NCBI RefSeq assembly: GCF_039523235.1
Contig: NZ_BAAAEX010000011.1
Source: Castellaniella ginsengisoli
Lineage (GTDB): Bacteria > Pseudomonadota > Gammaproteobacteria > Burkholderiales > Burkholderiaceae_B
Direction: 5' to 3' (one strand)
Length of the DNA: 64,000 nt
The notes under the pieces were generated by a model that ran no database searches, was not told the DNA's origin, and worked only from the letters and a program-made list of their open reading frames with translations. Numbering within the stretch: position 1 is the first letter of the stretch; the number at the start of each line of letters is the position of its first letter. The position numbers and the translations under genes are program-made. This document shows positions 1 to 10,459 of the stretch, piece by piece.

Positions 1-22
1 GATCACTCCCTGTCGAGGACTC

Positions 23-1237
23 ATGGCGATTTTCTCCGTGCGCCGTTCTTTTCTGTGGTGGAGCCTGGCCGCTTTGCTGGCTCTGGGCGCGTGGTTCTGG
101 TGGGCCAGCCGGACGACGGCGGGGGCGACCGGCAATGCCGCGCCCGCGCCGGTCCAGGTGCGAACGGCCCTCGTGGAGGCTCGCGACATGCCCATCCGCC
201 TCCAGGGGCTGGGCACGGTCCAGGCCTGGGCCAGCGTCACGGTGCGCGCGCGCATCGACGGCCGGCTGGAGTCGGTCGGTTTCCGTGAAGGCGATGTGGT
301 CCGCCAAGGGCAGTTGATCGCCCAGCTCGACGATCGCGCACAAAAGGCCCAGTTGGCCCAGGCCGTCGCCCAGCGGGCGCGGGACCAGGCGCAACTGGAC
401 AATGCGCGCGAGGATCTGGCGCGCTACGTCGAACTGGCCCGCCATGGCGCCATCGACCGCAAGGCGCTCGATACCCAGCGCGCCCAGGTCGCCGTGCTGC
501 AGGCCACGATCCAGTCGGACGAGGCGCAGATCCAGGCGGCGCGCGTTCAATTGGACTACACCCGCATCACGGCCCCGCTGGCGGGGCGCACCGGAGCCCT
601 GCGGGTGGATCCCGGAAACCTGGTGCGCGCGAACGACGCCGAAGGCCTGGTGCTCATCAATCAGATCGATCCGATTGCCGTCAGCTTTACCGTGCCGGAT
701 ACGGCGTTCGCCGACGTGCAGGCCGCCGTCCGTGCGGCGGCCGGCCGGGCCGCGCCGGATCGGGCCGAGGCCCTGGCCGTGGAGGTCTACGACCGCAGTC
801 GGGCCGCGCTGCTGGGCCGGGGCGCGCTGGTGCTGGTGGACAATCACATCGATGCCGCCAGCGGCACGCTGCGCCTGAAGGCCCGGCTGGATAATGCCGG
901 CCAGGCCTTGTGGCCGGGGCAGACAGTGGATGTGCGATTGATCCTGGGCGACCGGCCCGGCGCCCTGGTGGTGCCGGAATCCGCTGTACAGCGCGGCGCT
1001 CAGGGCCTGTTCGTCTATGTGGTGCAGCCCGATGGCCGGGTGCGCCTGCAGACGGTGCGCACGACCGTGGCGCAGGACGGCCTGGCCGTGGTGGCCGAGG
1101 GCCTGTCGGCAGGCCAGCGTGTGGTGATCGACGGCCAGTACAAGCTGAGGCCCGGCCTTGAGGTGGCCGAGGCCGGAACCGGGGCGGCGGGGCAGGGCGT
1201 ACAGGCGGGCGCCGAGGCGCCGGGGAACGCCTCGTGA
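23..1237 (+). CDS. mdtA: RND efflux periplasmic adaptor (MdtA-like membrane fusion protein)
   Basis: This is the periplasmic adaptor that links an inner-membrane RND pump to an outer-membrane channel. A hydrophobic signal anchor spans about residues 10-28. It is followed by a split barrel-sandwich (lipoyl-like) domain (about 60-100 and 175-215) around an Ala/Gln-rich alpha-helical hairpin (about 100-170), then beta-barrel and membrane-proximal domains. The 404-residue length is normal for MdtA/AcrA. The ATG at 23 has a GAGG motif just upstream. The stop overlaps the GTG start of the permease gene (GTGA), so the two are translationally coupled. Family assignment is firm; the exact substrate (drug, bile salt, metal) cannot be read from sequence. 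Confidence 0.9.
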   Translation: MAIFSVRRSFLWWSLAALLALGAWFWWASRTTAGATGNAAPAPVQVRTALVEARDMPIRLQGLGTVQAWASVTVRARIDGRLESVGFREGDVVRQGQLIAQLDDRAQKAQLAQAVAQRARDQAQLDNAREDLARYVELARHGAIDRKALDTQRAQVAVLQATIQSDEAQIQAARVQLDYTRITAPLAGRTGALRVDPGNLVRANDAEGLVLINQIDPIAVSFTVPDTAFADVQAAVRAAAGRAAPDRAEALAVEVYDRSRAALLGRGALVLVDNHIDAASGTLRLKARLDNAGQALWPGQTVDVRLILGDRPGALVVPESAVQRGAQGLFVYVVQPDGRVRLQTVRTTVAQDGLAVVAEGLSAGQRVVIDGQYKLRPGLEVAEAGTGAAGQGVQAGAEAPGNAS

Positions 1238-4200
1238 ATCTTTCCGAACCGTTCATCCGCCGTCCCATCGGGACGTCGCTGCTGGCGATGGCCCTGTTTC
1301 TGCTGGGCCTGGCGGTGTTCCCGCTGCTGCCGGTGGCGCCGTTGCCCCAGGTGGATTTTCCCACCATCCAGGTCACGGCCAAACTGCCCGGCGGCAATCC
1401 GGAAACCATGGCCACCAGCGTGGCCCAGCCGCTGGAACGGGAATTCTCCACCATCCCCGGCCTGGTGCAGATGAGTTCCGAAAACGCCTTGGGCTCGTCG
1501 CGCATCACCTTGCAGTTCGCGCTGGACCGCAATATCGACGGCGCCGCCCTGGACGTGCAGACCGCCATCAATGCGGCCTCGCGCCAATTGCCCTCGAATC
1601 TGCCCAGCCCGCCCACCTTCCGCAAGGTCAATCCGGCGGACTTTTCCATCCTGATCCTGTCGGTGCAGTCCGATGTGCTGCCCGTCACCGAAGTCAACGA
1701 TTTCGCCGACAACATCCTGGCCCAGCAGTTGTCGCGTATCGAGGGGGTCGGCCAGGTGAACATTTTCGGCCAGCAGAAACCGGCCATCCGCATCCAGGTC
1801 GACCCGCGGAAGATCGCCGCGCTGGGGCTGGACCTGGAATCCATCCGCGGCGTGATCGCCACCACCACGGTCAACCGGCCCAAGGGGATGATCGACGGCA
1901 GCCACCAGAGCTACACCATCTACACCAACGACCAGGTGCTGGACGCGGCGCCCTGGAACGATGTGATCGTCGCCTGGCGCAATGGCGCGCCGGTGCGGGT
2001 GCGCGATATCGGCACGGCCGTGCCGGGGCCGGAGGACATGAAGCAGGCCGCCTGGGCCTTCGCGGGCCAGGGCGCCGGGCCGCACGATGTCGCCCGGGAC
2101 GGCCGTTCGCTGGTCGTGGGGATCACCAAGCAGCCGGGGGCCAACGTCATCGAGACGGTCGAGCGCATCCGTGCCGAACTGCCGCGTCTGATGGCGTCCA
2201 TGCCGGCCAGCATCCATGTCAGCACCCTGATCGATCGCACCCAGAACATCCGCGCCTCGGTCCACGAGGTGGAGTTCACGCTGCTGCTGTCGATCGCCCT
2301 GGTGGTGATGGTGATCTTCATGTTCCTGCGCAATGTGGCGGGCACGCTGATCGCCAGCGCCACGGTGCCGCTGGCGCTGGTGGGCACCTTCGCCCTGATG
2401 TACCTGGCCGGCTACAGCCTGGACAACCTGTCGCTGATGGCGCTGACGATTTCCGTGGGCTTCATCATCGACGATGCCGTGGTGATGCTGGAAAACATCT
2501 GGCGCCACGTGGAAGAGGGCATGCGGCCCATGGAGGCGGCCCTGAAGGGCGCGCGCGAGATCGGCTTCACCATTGTGTCGATTTCAGTGTCGCTGATGGC
2601 CGTGTTCATTCCGCTGCTGCTGATGGGCGGCATGGTGGGGCGGCTGTTTCGCGAATTCGCCGTGACCGTCGTCATGACCGTCGGAATTTCCGTGCTGGTG
2701 ACGCTCAGCCTGACGCCCATGCTGTGCTCGCGCTATTTGCGCAACCCGCGGCAGGCCTCGCACGGGCGGGTCTACCAGGCGTTCGAGCGCGGCTTCGATT
2801 GCATGCTGGCGGTCTACCGCAAGGGACTGGATCATGCGCTGAACCATCAGTTCGCCACGCTGTGCGTCTTCCTGGCGACAGTGGCCGCGTCCGCCGCCCT
2901 GTTCGTCGTCATCCCCAAGGGTTTCTTTCCGCAGCAGGATACGGGGGCGATCTTCGGCCTGGCCGAATCATCCCAGGACAGCTCTTTCGAGGCCATGAAC
3001 GAGCGCATGATGGCATTGGCCGAGGTCGTGCGCCAGGATCCCGACATCGCCGCTTTCGGCATGAGCAGCAATGCGCCGACCTTCAACACGGGGCGTTTCT
3101 TCATCAGTCTGAAACCGCGCAGCGAGGGCCGCCGCGCCAGCGCCGATGAGGTCATCCGCCGGTTGCGTCCGCAGTTGGAGCAGGTGCCGGGCGTACGGCT
3201 GTTCATGCAGGCGGGGCAGGACATCAACGTGGGCGGCCGCCTGTCGCGCACCCAATACCAGTACACGCTGACCAGCGCCAGCCTGGACGAACTGAACACC
3301 TGGGCGCCGCGCCTGCTGGAGCGCTTGCGCGGCTTGCCGCAACTGGCCGACCTGGCGACCGACCAGCAGAACAGCGCCAATACGGCGGTGGTCACGATCG
3401 ACCGCGCCCGCGCCGCCATGTTCGGCATCACGCCAGCCCTGATCGACGACACGATCTACAACGCCCTGGGCCAGCGTCAGGTGGCGCAGTATTCGACCCA
3501 GATCAACAGCTACCAGGTCATCCTGGAGATCACGCCGGAACTGCAGTCGGATCCCGAGGTGTTCTCGCACCTGTACGTCGAGTCGCCGCTGACCGGAGAG
3601 CAGGTGCCGTTGTCCAGCCTGACGCAAGTGGATACGACCCGGCCGGGCTACCTGTCGATCAATCACCAGGGCCAGTTTCCGGCGGTGACGATCTCGTTCA
3701 ACCTGGCCGCCGGCTATTCCCTGGGCCAGGCGGTGGATGCCATCCGCGCGGCCCAGCAGGACATGAACATGCCCCTGTCGATCCAGGGCGCCTTCCAGGG
3801 CACGGCCCAGGTCTTCCAGGAATCCCTGGCGACCCAGCCCTACCTGATCGCCGCCGCCCTGGTGGCCGTGTACATCGTGCTGGGCCTGCTGTACGAAAGC
3901 TACATTCATCCGCTGACCATCCTCTCCACCCTGCCGTCGGCGGGCGTGGGGGCGTTGCTGATCCTGATGGGCAGCGGCTTCGACCTGAGCGTGATCGCGA
4001 TCATCGGCATTCTGCTGCTGATCGGCATCGTCAAGAAGAACGGCATCATGCTGATCGATTTCGCCCTGGTGGCCGAGCGCCAGCAGGGCCTGTCCCCGCG
4101 CGAGGCCATCTACCAGGCCTGCCTGCTGCGCTTCCGCCCCATCATGATGACCACGATGTGCGCCCTGCTGGCGGGCCTGCCGCTGATGCTGGGCACGGGC

Positions 4201-4395
4201 GCCGGCTCCGAACTGCGCCAGCCGCTGGGCTATACGATGGTGGGGGGCCTGATTTTGTCCCAGGCCCTGACCCTGTTCACGACGCCCGTGGTGTATCTGT
4301 ATCTGGACCGCCTGCACCACCGCTACGTGCGCGGCCGGGCGATGAGGCAGGCGCGGCGGCTGCGGCACGCCCGACGGCGGGGCGCGGCCGGGTAA
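1234..4395 (+). CDS. mdtB: RND multidrug efflux permease (MdtB/MdtC-like)
   Basis: This is a proton-driven inner-membrane RND transporter of 1053 residues, the usual size of the AcrB/MdtB/MdtC class. TM1 lies near residues 12-30. The proton-relay pair occurs in the segment FIIDDAVV (about 410-417), and the TM10 lysine in IGIVKKNG (about 930-937). Two large periplasmic loops follow TM1 and TM7. It starts with GTG at 1234, overlapping the adaptor stop by four bases. MdtABC systems use two different permeases plus an outer-membrane factor. Here only one permease is present and pyrD follows convergently, so this unit probably works as a homotrimer with an unlinked TolC/OprM-type channel. The MdtB name is by similarity only. 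Confidence 0.9.
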   Translation: MNLSEPFIRRPIGTSLLAMALFLLGLAVFPLLPVAPLPQVDFPTIQVTAKLPGGNPETMATSVAQPLEREFSTIPGLVQMSSENALGSSRITLQFALDRNIDGAALDVQTAINAASRQLPSNLPSPPTFRKVNPADFSILILSVQSDVLPVTEVNDFADNILAQQLSRIEGVGQVNIFGQQKPAIRIQVDPRKIAALGLDLESIRGVIATTTVNRPKGMIDGSHQSYTIYTNDQVLDAAPWNDVIVAWRNGAPVRVRDIGTAVPGPEDMKQAAWAFAGQGAGPHDVARDGRSLVVGITKQPGANVIETVERIRAELPRLMASMPASIHVSTLIDRTQNIRASVHEVEFTLLLSIALVVMVIFMFLRNVAGTLIASATVPLALVGTFALMYLAGYSLDNLSLMALTISVGFIIDDAVVMLENIWRHVEEGMRPMEAALKGAREIGFTIVSISVSLMAVFIPLLLMGGMVGRLFREFAVTVVMTVGISVLVTLSLTPMLCSRYLRNPRQASHGRVYQAFERGFDCMLAVYRKGLDHALNHQFATLCVFLATVAASAALFVVIPKGFFPQQDTGAIFGLAESSQDSSFEAMNERMMALAEVVRQDPDIAAFGMSSNAPTFNTGRFFISLKPRSEGRRASADEVIRRLRPQLEQVPGVRLFMQAGQDINVGGRLSRTQYQYTLTSASLDELNTWAPRLLERLRGLPQLADLATDQQNSANTAVVTIDRARAAMFGITPALIDDTIYNALGQRQVAQYSTQINSYQVILEITPELQSDPEVFSHLYVESPLTGEQVPLSSLTQVDTTRPGYLSINHQGQFPAVTISFNLAAGYSLGQAVDAIRAAQQDMNMPLSIQGAFQGTAQVFQESLATQPYLIAAALVAVYIVLGLLYESYIHPLTILSTLPSAGVGALLILMGSGFDLSVIAIIGILLLIGIVKKNGIMLIDFALVAERQQGLSPREAIYQACLLRFRPIMMTTMCALLAGLPLMLGTGAGSELRQPLGYTMVGGLILSQALTLFTTPVVYLYLDRLHHRYVRGRAMRQARRLRHARRRGAAG

Positions 4396-4435
4396 GAGGC
4401 GTTCCGCGTTTGCGTCCCCGCCGCGGCCCTGGGCA

Positions 4436-5479
<1,044 letters not shown>

Positions 5480-5518
5480 GGGCGGGAGCGGGTCGGTGAA
5501 TGGGCGTGCGGCCCAGGC

Positions 5519-6253
5519 TCAGTCGCCGTCGGGCGAGGCCGTCCAGGCGCCGCCGCGCAGGATCTGATACGGCCTGAAACGCGATTTATAGGCCATTTTA
5601 CGGCTTTCCCCGATCCAGTAGCCGAGGTACAGCCAGGGCAGGCCCAGGCGGGCGGCATAGTCCAGTTGCCAGAGAATGCCGTAGGTGCCCAGGCTGGCGC
5701 GCCAGTCGGGATCGTAGAAAGTGTAGACGGCCGACAGGCCGTGGTCGATGCGGTCCATGATGGCCACCATCCGCAGCGTGCCGTCGTCTTCCCGGAACTC
5801 GGCCATTTCGGAATGGACCCGGCTGGTCAACAGGAACTGGGTGTACTGGGCCTGGTCATCCTGGTCCATCCCGGCGCCCGGGTGGCGGCGTTTCTGGTAG
5901 CGCAAATACAGCTCGAAATGCCGGGCGTCCCAGTGCAGCGGCGCCAGACGGGCCGGCAGGATGGGCTGAAGACGGCGCCAGAGCTTGCCCTGGGTACGGT
6001 CGCGCTGGAAGCGCCGGACGTCGATCCGGATGGGGATGCAGGCCTGGCATTGTTCGCAGGCGGGGCGGTAGGTGAACAGGCCGCTGCGGCGAAAGCCCTG
6101 CTCGATCAGGCGCGCATAGGCGGACTCGTCCACCAGGTGGGTGGGCGCGGCGACCTCGGAACGCGCCATGCGTCCGGGCAGGTAGCTGCAAGGATAGGTG
6201 GCGGTGGTGTAGAACTGCAGGCGGCGGAAGACGGATTCGCTGGGATTGCTCAT
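5519..6253 (-). CDS. bpt: aspartate/glutamate leucyltransferase (Bpt; arginyl-transferase family)
   Basis: This transferase moves leucine from Leu-tRNA to N-terminal Asp or Glu of proteins, marking them for ClpS/ClpAP degradation (bacterial N-degron pathway). The N-terminal cysteine cluster CEQCQACIPIR (about residues 61-71) and the C-terminal stretch YLGYWIGESRKMAYKSRF match the ATE/Bpt family. The open frame continues upstream without biological meaning. The ATG at 6253 (MSNPSESVF) gives the normal 244-residue length and is the chosen start. It lies next to aat, the other N-degron transferase, so the two probably share expression. Confidence 0.93.
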   Translation of the reverse strand: MSNPSESVFRRLQFYTTATYPCSYLPGRMARSEVAAPTHLVDESAYARLIEQGFRRSGLFTYRPACEQCQACIPIRIDVRRFQRDRTQGKLWRRLQPILPARLAPLHWDARHFELYLRYQKRRHPGAGMDQDDQAQYTQFLLTSRVHSEMAEFREDDGTLRMVAIMDRIDHGLSAVYTFYDPDWRASLGTYGILWQLDYAARLGLPWLYLGYWIGESRKMAYKSRFRPYQILRGGAWTASPDGD

Positions 6254-6360
6254 GAATCGGTTCGGGGGTCTTCCGGGCGGCTCGTGCGTCCGGGCGATTC
6301 CCCAGGGTGACGACCGGTTCATTGTGGCACCGACCGCACGGGAAGACCAGCCGGCCCGGC

Positions 6361-7188
6361 TCAGGCGGCGGGCTGCGCCTCCAGGCGCCCGTCGGCGCGC
6401 AGGCGTCCGCTGCCCCAGGGCGGGGCAGGAGCGTCGCGGCCGGCGGCCAGCAGCTCCAGGAAATCCGCCCGGGCCGCAGGCCGCGCGCCCAGGCTGGCCA
6501 GGTGGGGGGTTTCCTGCTGGCAGTCGATCCAGGCCGTGCCGCGCGCCTGCAGGTGGCGCACCAGGTAGGCCAGTGCGACCTTGCTGGCGTCGGCGGCCAG
6601 GCTGAACATGGATTCGCCAAAGAAGCATTGCCCCAGGCCCACGCCGTACAGGCCGCCCGCCAGCCGTCCGCCGATCCAGGTTTCTACGCTGTGGACGTAG
6701 CCCATGCGGTGCCAGGCCGTATAGACGGCGATGATGTCCGGCGTGATCCAGGTGCCGTCGCGGCCCTGCGCCGCGCCGGGCGCGGGCCAGTCCCGCCCCG
6801 CGCGGGCGGCGCCCAGGCCGATGCGCGCCGCGCCGCGCTGTGCGCAATGGGCAATCACGGCGGGAAAAGCCCGGTTCAGGGTGACGCACAAAGAAGGGGC
6901 GCTCCCGGCGGCCGGCCCGGCCTCGGGGGGGCGGTCGAATTGCCGGATGCGCTTGGCCAGCGACCGGCCGATGTGCAGTTCACGGCAATGCAGCACCATG
7001 CGCGGATCGGGGCTCCACCACAGCACCGGTTCCCCGGGGCTGTACCAGGGGAACAGGCCTTTGCGATAGGCTTCGTAGAGCCGGGCGGGCGACAGGTCCA
7101 GCCCCGCCGCCCCCAGGCCGCTGGCGGGAAACGGTACGCGGGCCGGATCGGGCAAGGGATCGCGGTCTTCGATCCAGATGATCGTCAT
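6361..7188 (-). CDS. aat: leucyl/phenylalanyl-tRNA--protein transferase
   Basis: Aat adds Leu or Phe from aminoacyl-tRNA to proteins with N-terminal Arg or Lys, creating ClpAP degrons. Family marks are FPWYSPGEPVLWWSPDPR (about residues 46-63), the HSVETW segment, GGLYGVGLGQCFFGESMFS and DCQQETPHL. The long upstream open frame is a shadow. The ATG at 7188 (MTIIWIEDRD) gives 275 residues. An insertion of roughly 15-20 Gly/Ala-rich residues after CAQRGAARIG, ahead of TWITPDIIAVY, makes it slightly longer than the E. coli protein of about 234 residues. It shares strand and probably transcript with bpt and pyrD. Confidence 0.94.
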   Translation of the reverse strand: MTIIWIEDRDPLPDPARVPFPASGLGAAGLDLSPARLYEAYRKGLFPWYSPGEPVLWWSPDPRMVLHCRELHIGRSLAKRIRQFDRPPEAGPAAGSAPSLCVTLNRAFPAVIAHCAQRGAARIGLGAARAGRDWPAPGAAQGRDGTWITPDIIAVYTAWHRMGYVHSVETWIGGRLAGGLYGVGLGQCFFGESMFSLAADASKVALAYLVRHLQARGTAWIDCQQETPHLASLGARPAARADFLELLAAGRDAPAPPWGSGRLRADGRLEAQPAA

Positions 7189-7211
7189 GGCAGCGGCGCG
7201 GTCCGGCCGGA

Positions 7212-7799
7212 TCAGTCCGGAAAACGCAGGTCGATGGCGTAGTGGTGGGTAGAGAACGTGCCCCGGGCGCGATCCTGGAGGTAGTGCTCCAGCGTCGTGC
7301 TGACGGTACGGAAGGCCAGTTCGCGCCAGGGAATCTCGTCCAGGCCGAAGAATGCCGCTTCCAGGGTTTCGGGCCCGGGGGCCAGATGCGGCCCGAGGAC
7401 GTCGGCCAGGTAGTACAGATGGACCTGGTTGACCGAAGGCACGTCGATGACCGTGAGCAGGGAGAGAATGCGGATGCGCGCGCCGGATTCTTCCTGGTTT
7501 TCGCGCGCTGCGCCCTGCTCGGTGGTTTCGCCCAGTTCCATGAAACCCGCCGGCAGCGTCCATTTCCCGTGGCGCGGCTCGATGGCGCGGCGGCACAGAA
7601 GCACCCGGTCGCCCAGGATGGGTACGACGCCGACCACGTTGCGCGGGTTCTGGTAGTGGACTGCGCCGCAATGGGTGCACAGATCGCGGATGCGGTTGTC
7701 GTCCGGCGGGATTTCCCGGCTGAGCGCGTGGCCGCACTGGGAGCAGAACTGCTGAGAGCGGGGGGCGGGGTGGTAGAAGGCGGGGTCGGGCGAAGTCAT
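7212..7799 (-). CDS. NUDIX hydrolase with N-terminal zinc ribbon
   Basis: This is a NUDIX pyrophosphohydrolase that removes nucleoside-diphosphate-linked substrates such as ADP-ribose or NADH. A zinc ribbon with two cysteine pairs, CSQCG and CTHCG, occupies residues 19-45. The NUDIX box runs from GFMELGETTEQGAARE into NQEESGA (about 86-107) with the REnQEE core. At 195 residues it is shorter than NudC and lacks the SQPWPFPxS motif that marks true NADH pyrophosphatases, so the substrate remains open. It ends 23 bases before the aat start on the same strand. Confidence 0.88.
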   Translation of the reverse strand: MTSPDPAFYHPAPRSQQFCSQCGHALSREIPPDDNRIRDLCTHCGAVHYQNPRNVVGVVPILGDRVLLCRRAIEPRHGKWTLPAGFMELGETTEQGAARENQEESGARIRILSLLTVIDVPSVNQVHLYYLADVLGPHLAPGPETLEAAFFGLDEIPWRELAFRTVSTTLEHYLQDRARGTFSTHHYAIDLRFPD

Positions 7800-7886
7800 G
7801 CGGGGATTTTAACGTGTGGGCGGCGGCGTGGCGGTCCCGCCGGAGGCCTTGCGGCGGCTGCGGCGGCCGGCGCAGAGGCCGTCCAC

Positions 7887-8489
7887 CTAAGGCCGGCGGA
7901 CGAAACCCAGTGTGGCTTCGAGGGCGTCTTCGGCCAGCAGGCGCAGCGGCGCCGCATCCGGGGCGGCGCCTTCCAGGCGTACGAGGATTCCGGCGGGGTC
8001 GGGCCGATCCAGCCAATCGTCCAGCGAACGGCCGTCGATCGCGCGCAAGGCGTCGAGCATCCGGGCGAGATCGCGGTCGGCCACCAGCCCGGCGCCCTGG
8101 GCCGATCGCGCGTACAGGCGGCCGCCCGGGCTCAGCCACCACTGTGTCACGGGGCCGTAGTCACGCCCGGTATGAGTCCGCACGCGCGGCCGGCCTTGTG
8201 GATCGGGGCCCACGCCCAGAATCCAGGGGGCGCCATCCAGCCGCACATAGACGCGCTGCGGCCCGTTCTGGAAGAACCAGCGGCCGGTCTCGTCGGCCAG
8301 GTAGTTGCGGCCGATGAAGGCGGTGATCTGCGGGCTGGTGATGGCCTCGCCGGGCTCTTCGTCCGGCGCGCCCCAGCCCCGGCCATGGGGGTGCAGGCGC
8401 CACTGGCCGCGCGCCGTCAGGGAAAGCCAGCCCCGGACCGCCGGCACGTTCGGCCACCGGGCCATGGCGGCCAGCACCTGTTCGTCCAT
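7887..8489 (-). CDS. conserved hypothetical protein (DUF-type, Burkholderiales)
   Basis: I do not recognise a function for this 200-residue soluble protein. It has no signal peptide or membrane segment. It contains an alternating strand-rich middle with the motifs WFFQNGPQRVYVRLD and DPQGRPRVRTHTG, and an acidic C-terminus. It looks like a protein family common in Bordetella-type genomes. Its ATG overlaps the stop of the upstream pyrimidine-dimer glycosylase gene (TAATG), which implies translational coupling. A link to DNA repair is only an inference from that overlap. Confidence 0.75.
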   Translation of the reverse strand: MDEQVLAAMARWPNVPAVRGWLSLTARGQWRLHPHGRGWGAPDEEPGEAITSPQITAFIGRNYLADETGRWFFQNGPQRVYVRLDGAPWILGVGPDPQGRPRVRTHTGRDYGPVTQWWLSPGGRLYARSAQGAGLVADRDLARMLDALRAIDGRSLDDWLDRPDPAGILVRLEGAAPDAAPLRLLAEDALEATLGFVRRP

Positions 8490-8878
8490 TATGCGCGGCT
8501 CCCGCCGGCCGCGGCGCCCAGGCGCTCCGCGATCCTGGCGCGGTTCAGCGCCTGAGCCTCGGGGGGCGGCGTCCAGTCGTTCCAGCAGACATCGGGAATA
8601 TCCGGGAAATCGGCCCGGACGATGCCCTCGAAGCGTGGCTGATAGCCGCGCCGGCGCATCTCGGCGACCAGGGCCTGGTGGCGCCGGGCCAGATAGCCCA
8701 GCCGGACATAGAAGAATCGCATGTGTCCCTTGCCCAGGGTGTAGCGGTCCGGTGCGTCCAGGGCGCCCTTCGAAGCGGCCTTGAGGGCCAGTCCGAACAC
8801 ACGGGGCAGCTCCCGGTACTCGGCGACCAGGTGGGGGCCGCTCAGTTCATCGACGGGGATGCAGTTGATGCGGGTCAT
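8489..8878 (-). CDS. pyrimidine dimer DNA glycosylase / AP lyase (T4 endonuclease V-like)
   Basis: This 129-residue protein resembles phage T4 endonuclease V (DenV), which cuts the glycosyl bond at UV-induced cyclobutane dimers and then nicks the abasic site. It starts MTRINC with the catalytic Thr2. It keeps the second key residue Glu23 in AEYRELPR (residues 19-26), and HMRFFYVRLGYL matches the family core. The upstream open frame to 10606 is antisense to the M20 peptidase and is not coding. The start is the ATG at 8878. The stop overlaps the next gene by one base. Confidence 0.88.
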   Translation of the reverse strand: MTRINCIPVDELSGPHLVAEYRELPRVFGLALKAASKGALDAPDRYTLGKGHMRFFYVRLGYLARRHQALVAEMRRRGYQPRFEGIVRADFPDIPDVCWNDWTPPPEAQALNRARIAERLGAAAGGSRA

Positions 8879-8977
8879 GATGCGGCGATTGTAGCGGGAG
8901 GCTGTCTTGGAAGGGCGCACCGGAGGGCGCCGTACCCGGCGTAGAATAAGTTTTTTGATGAAACGCCAGGAAACACC

Positions 8978-10459
8978 ATGGATACGCCGCTGGCCGCCGC
9001 CCCCGCCGGCCTGGACCCCGCCGCCCTCGGAGCCTTCATCGATGGGCAATGGGACCGCGAGATCGTCCCGGCCCTGATGGACTACATCGCCGTGCCGGCC
9101 AAGAGCCCCGCCTTCGATGCCGACTGGGCCGCCCATGGCTACATCGACCGCGTGGTGGAAACGGCCGCCCGGTGGGCGCGGGCGCGGCCGATCCCGGGGC
9201 TTGTGGTCGAGGTGATCCGCCTGCCGGGCCGCACGCCGGTCCTGTATTTCGAGGCGCCCGCGACGCGGCGCGACGATGGCGGCGCCGTATTGATGTACGG
9301 CCACCTGGACAAGCAGCCGGAGTTCTCCGGCTGGCGCACCGGCCTGGGGCCGTGGACGCCGGTGTTGCGCGATGGCAAGCTTTACGGCCGGGGCGGCGCA
9401 GACGACGGTTATGCCGTCCACGCCTCGTTGACGGCCCTCGAGGCGCTTGATCGCCAGGGCGTGCCGCGTCCGCGCTGCATCGGCCTGATCGAAACCTGCG
9501 AAGAATCCGGCAGCTACGACTTGCTGCCCTACGTCGATGCCTTGCGCGCCCGCCTGGGCCGCATCGCCCTGGTGGTCTGCCTGGATTCGGGGGCGGGCAA
9601 TTACGAGCAACTCTGGATGACGACCTCGCTGCGCGGCCTGGTGACCGGCACGCTCGAAGTCCGCGTGCTGGACGAAGGCGTGCATTCGGGCGATTCCAGC
9701 GGCGTGGTGCCATCCAGCTTCCGCATCCTGCGTCATCTGCTGGACCGCCTCGAAGACAGCGGCACGGGCCGGGTGCTGCCGGGCAGCTTTCACTGCGAGA
9801 TTCCGGCGGAGCGCGCCGAGCAGGCCCGGGCGGCCGCCCGCATCCTGGGCGACGAGGTCTGGAAACGCTTTCCCTGGAGCTGCGGCGCCGAGGGCGGCGT
9901 GGTCTTGCCCATGGCGACCGATCCTCAGCAAGCCTTGCTGAACCGCACCTGGCGGCCGGCCCTGTCCGTCACCGGCGCCGAAGGCCTGCCGCCCCTGGCC
10001 AGCGCCGGCAATGTGCTGCGGCCGCGCACCGCCTTCAAGCTGTCCTTGCGCTTGCCGCCGTTGGTCGATGCCGGTGCGGCTGCGGACGAGCTGAAGCAGT
10101 TGCTGGAACAGGATGCCCCCTACCGGGCGCGCGTCCTGTTCCAGCCCGATCCGGGCGTGGCCAGCGGCTGGAACGCGCCGGCGTGCGCGCCTTGGCTGGG
10201 TGTCGCGCTGGAGGCGGCATCGCGGCAATATTTCAATGCGCCTTGCGGATACATCGGCCAGGGCGGCACGATTCCGCTGATGAACCTGCTGCGCCAAGGG
10301 TTCCCGGCCGCTCAGTTCATGGTGTGCGGCGTCCTGGGGCCGCAGTCCAACGCCCACGGGCCCAACGAATTCCTGCATGTGCCGTACGCCAAGCGGCTGA
10401 CGGCGGCCGTGGCCCAGGCCATGGCCGCCATGCCGGCGGAGACCCAGGCAGATGAATGA
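8978..10459 (+). CDS. M20 family metallopeptidase (dipeptidase/carboxypeptidase)
   Basis: This is a zinc exopeptidase of 493 residues in the M20 family. Metal-ligand motifs are MYGHLDKQP (about residue 107), GRGGADDGYAV (about 138) and ETCEESGSYD (about 172). The HSGDSSG segment marks the start of the dimerisation lid domain, and a C-terminal GQGGTIPLMN precedes the last ligand region in HGPNE. It is probably a cytosolic peptidase with no signal peptide. The ATG lies behind a weak Shine-Dalgarno sequence. The gene overlaps the downstream ZIP transporter by eight bases, suggesting a shared transcript and possibly zinc supply to this enzyme. Confidence 0.9.
   Translation: MDTPLAAAPAGLDPAALGAFIDGQWDREIVPALMDYIAVPAKSPAFDADWAAHGYIDRVVETAARWARARPIPGLVVEVIRLPGRTPVLYFEAPATRRDDGGAVLMYGHLDKQPEFSGWRTGLGPWTPVLRDGKLYGRGGADDGYAVHASLTALEALDRQGVPRPRCIGLIETCEESGSYDLLPYVDALRARLGRIALVVCLDSGAGNYEQLWMTTSLRGLVTGTLEVRVLDEGVHSGDSSGVVPSSFRILRHLLDRLEDSGTGRVLPGSFHCEIPAERAEQARAAARILGDEVWKRFPWSCGAEGGVVLPMATDPQQALLNRTWRPALSVTGAEGLPPLASAGNVLRPRTAFKLSLRLPPLVDAGAAADELKQLLEQDAPYRARVLFQPDPGVASGWNAPACAPWLGVALEAASRQYFNAPCGYIGQGGTIPLMNLLRQGFPAAQFMVCGVLGPQSNAHGPNEFLHVPYAKRLTAAVAQAMAAMPAETQADE

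Noticed and set aside
1015..2508. Long minus-strand open frames across the RND genes (also 2968-4368 and 687-1883)
   Set aside because: They lie antisense to well-supported genes, and their His/Gln/Arg/Gly-rich composition is what high-GC antisense frames give.
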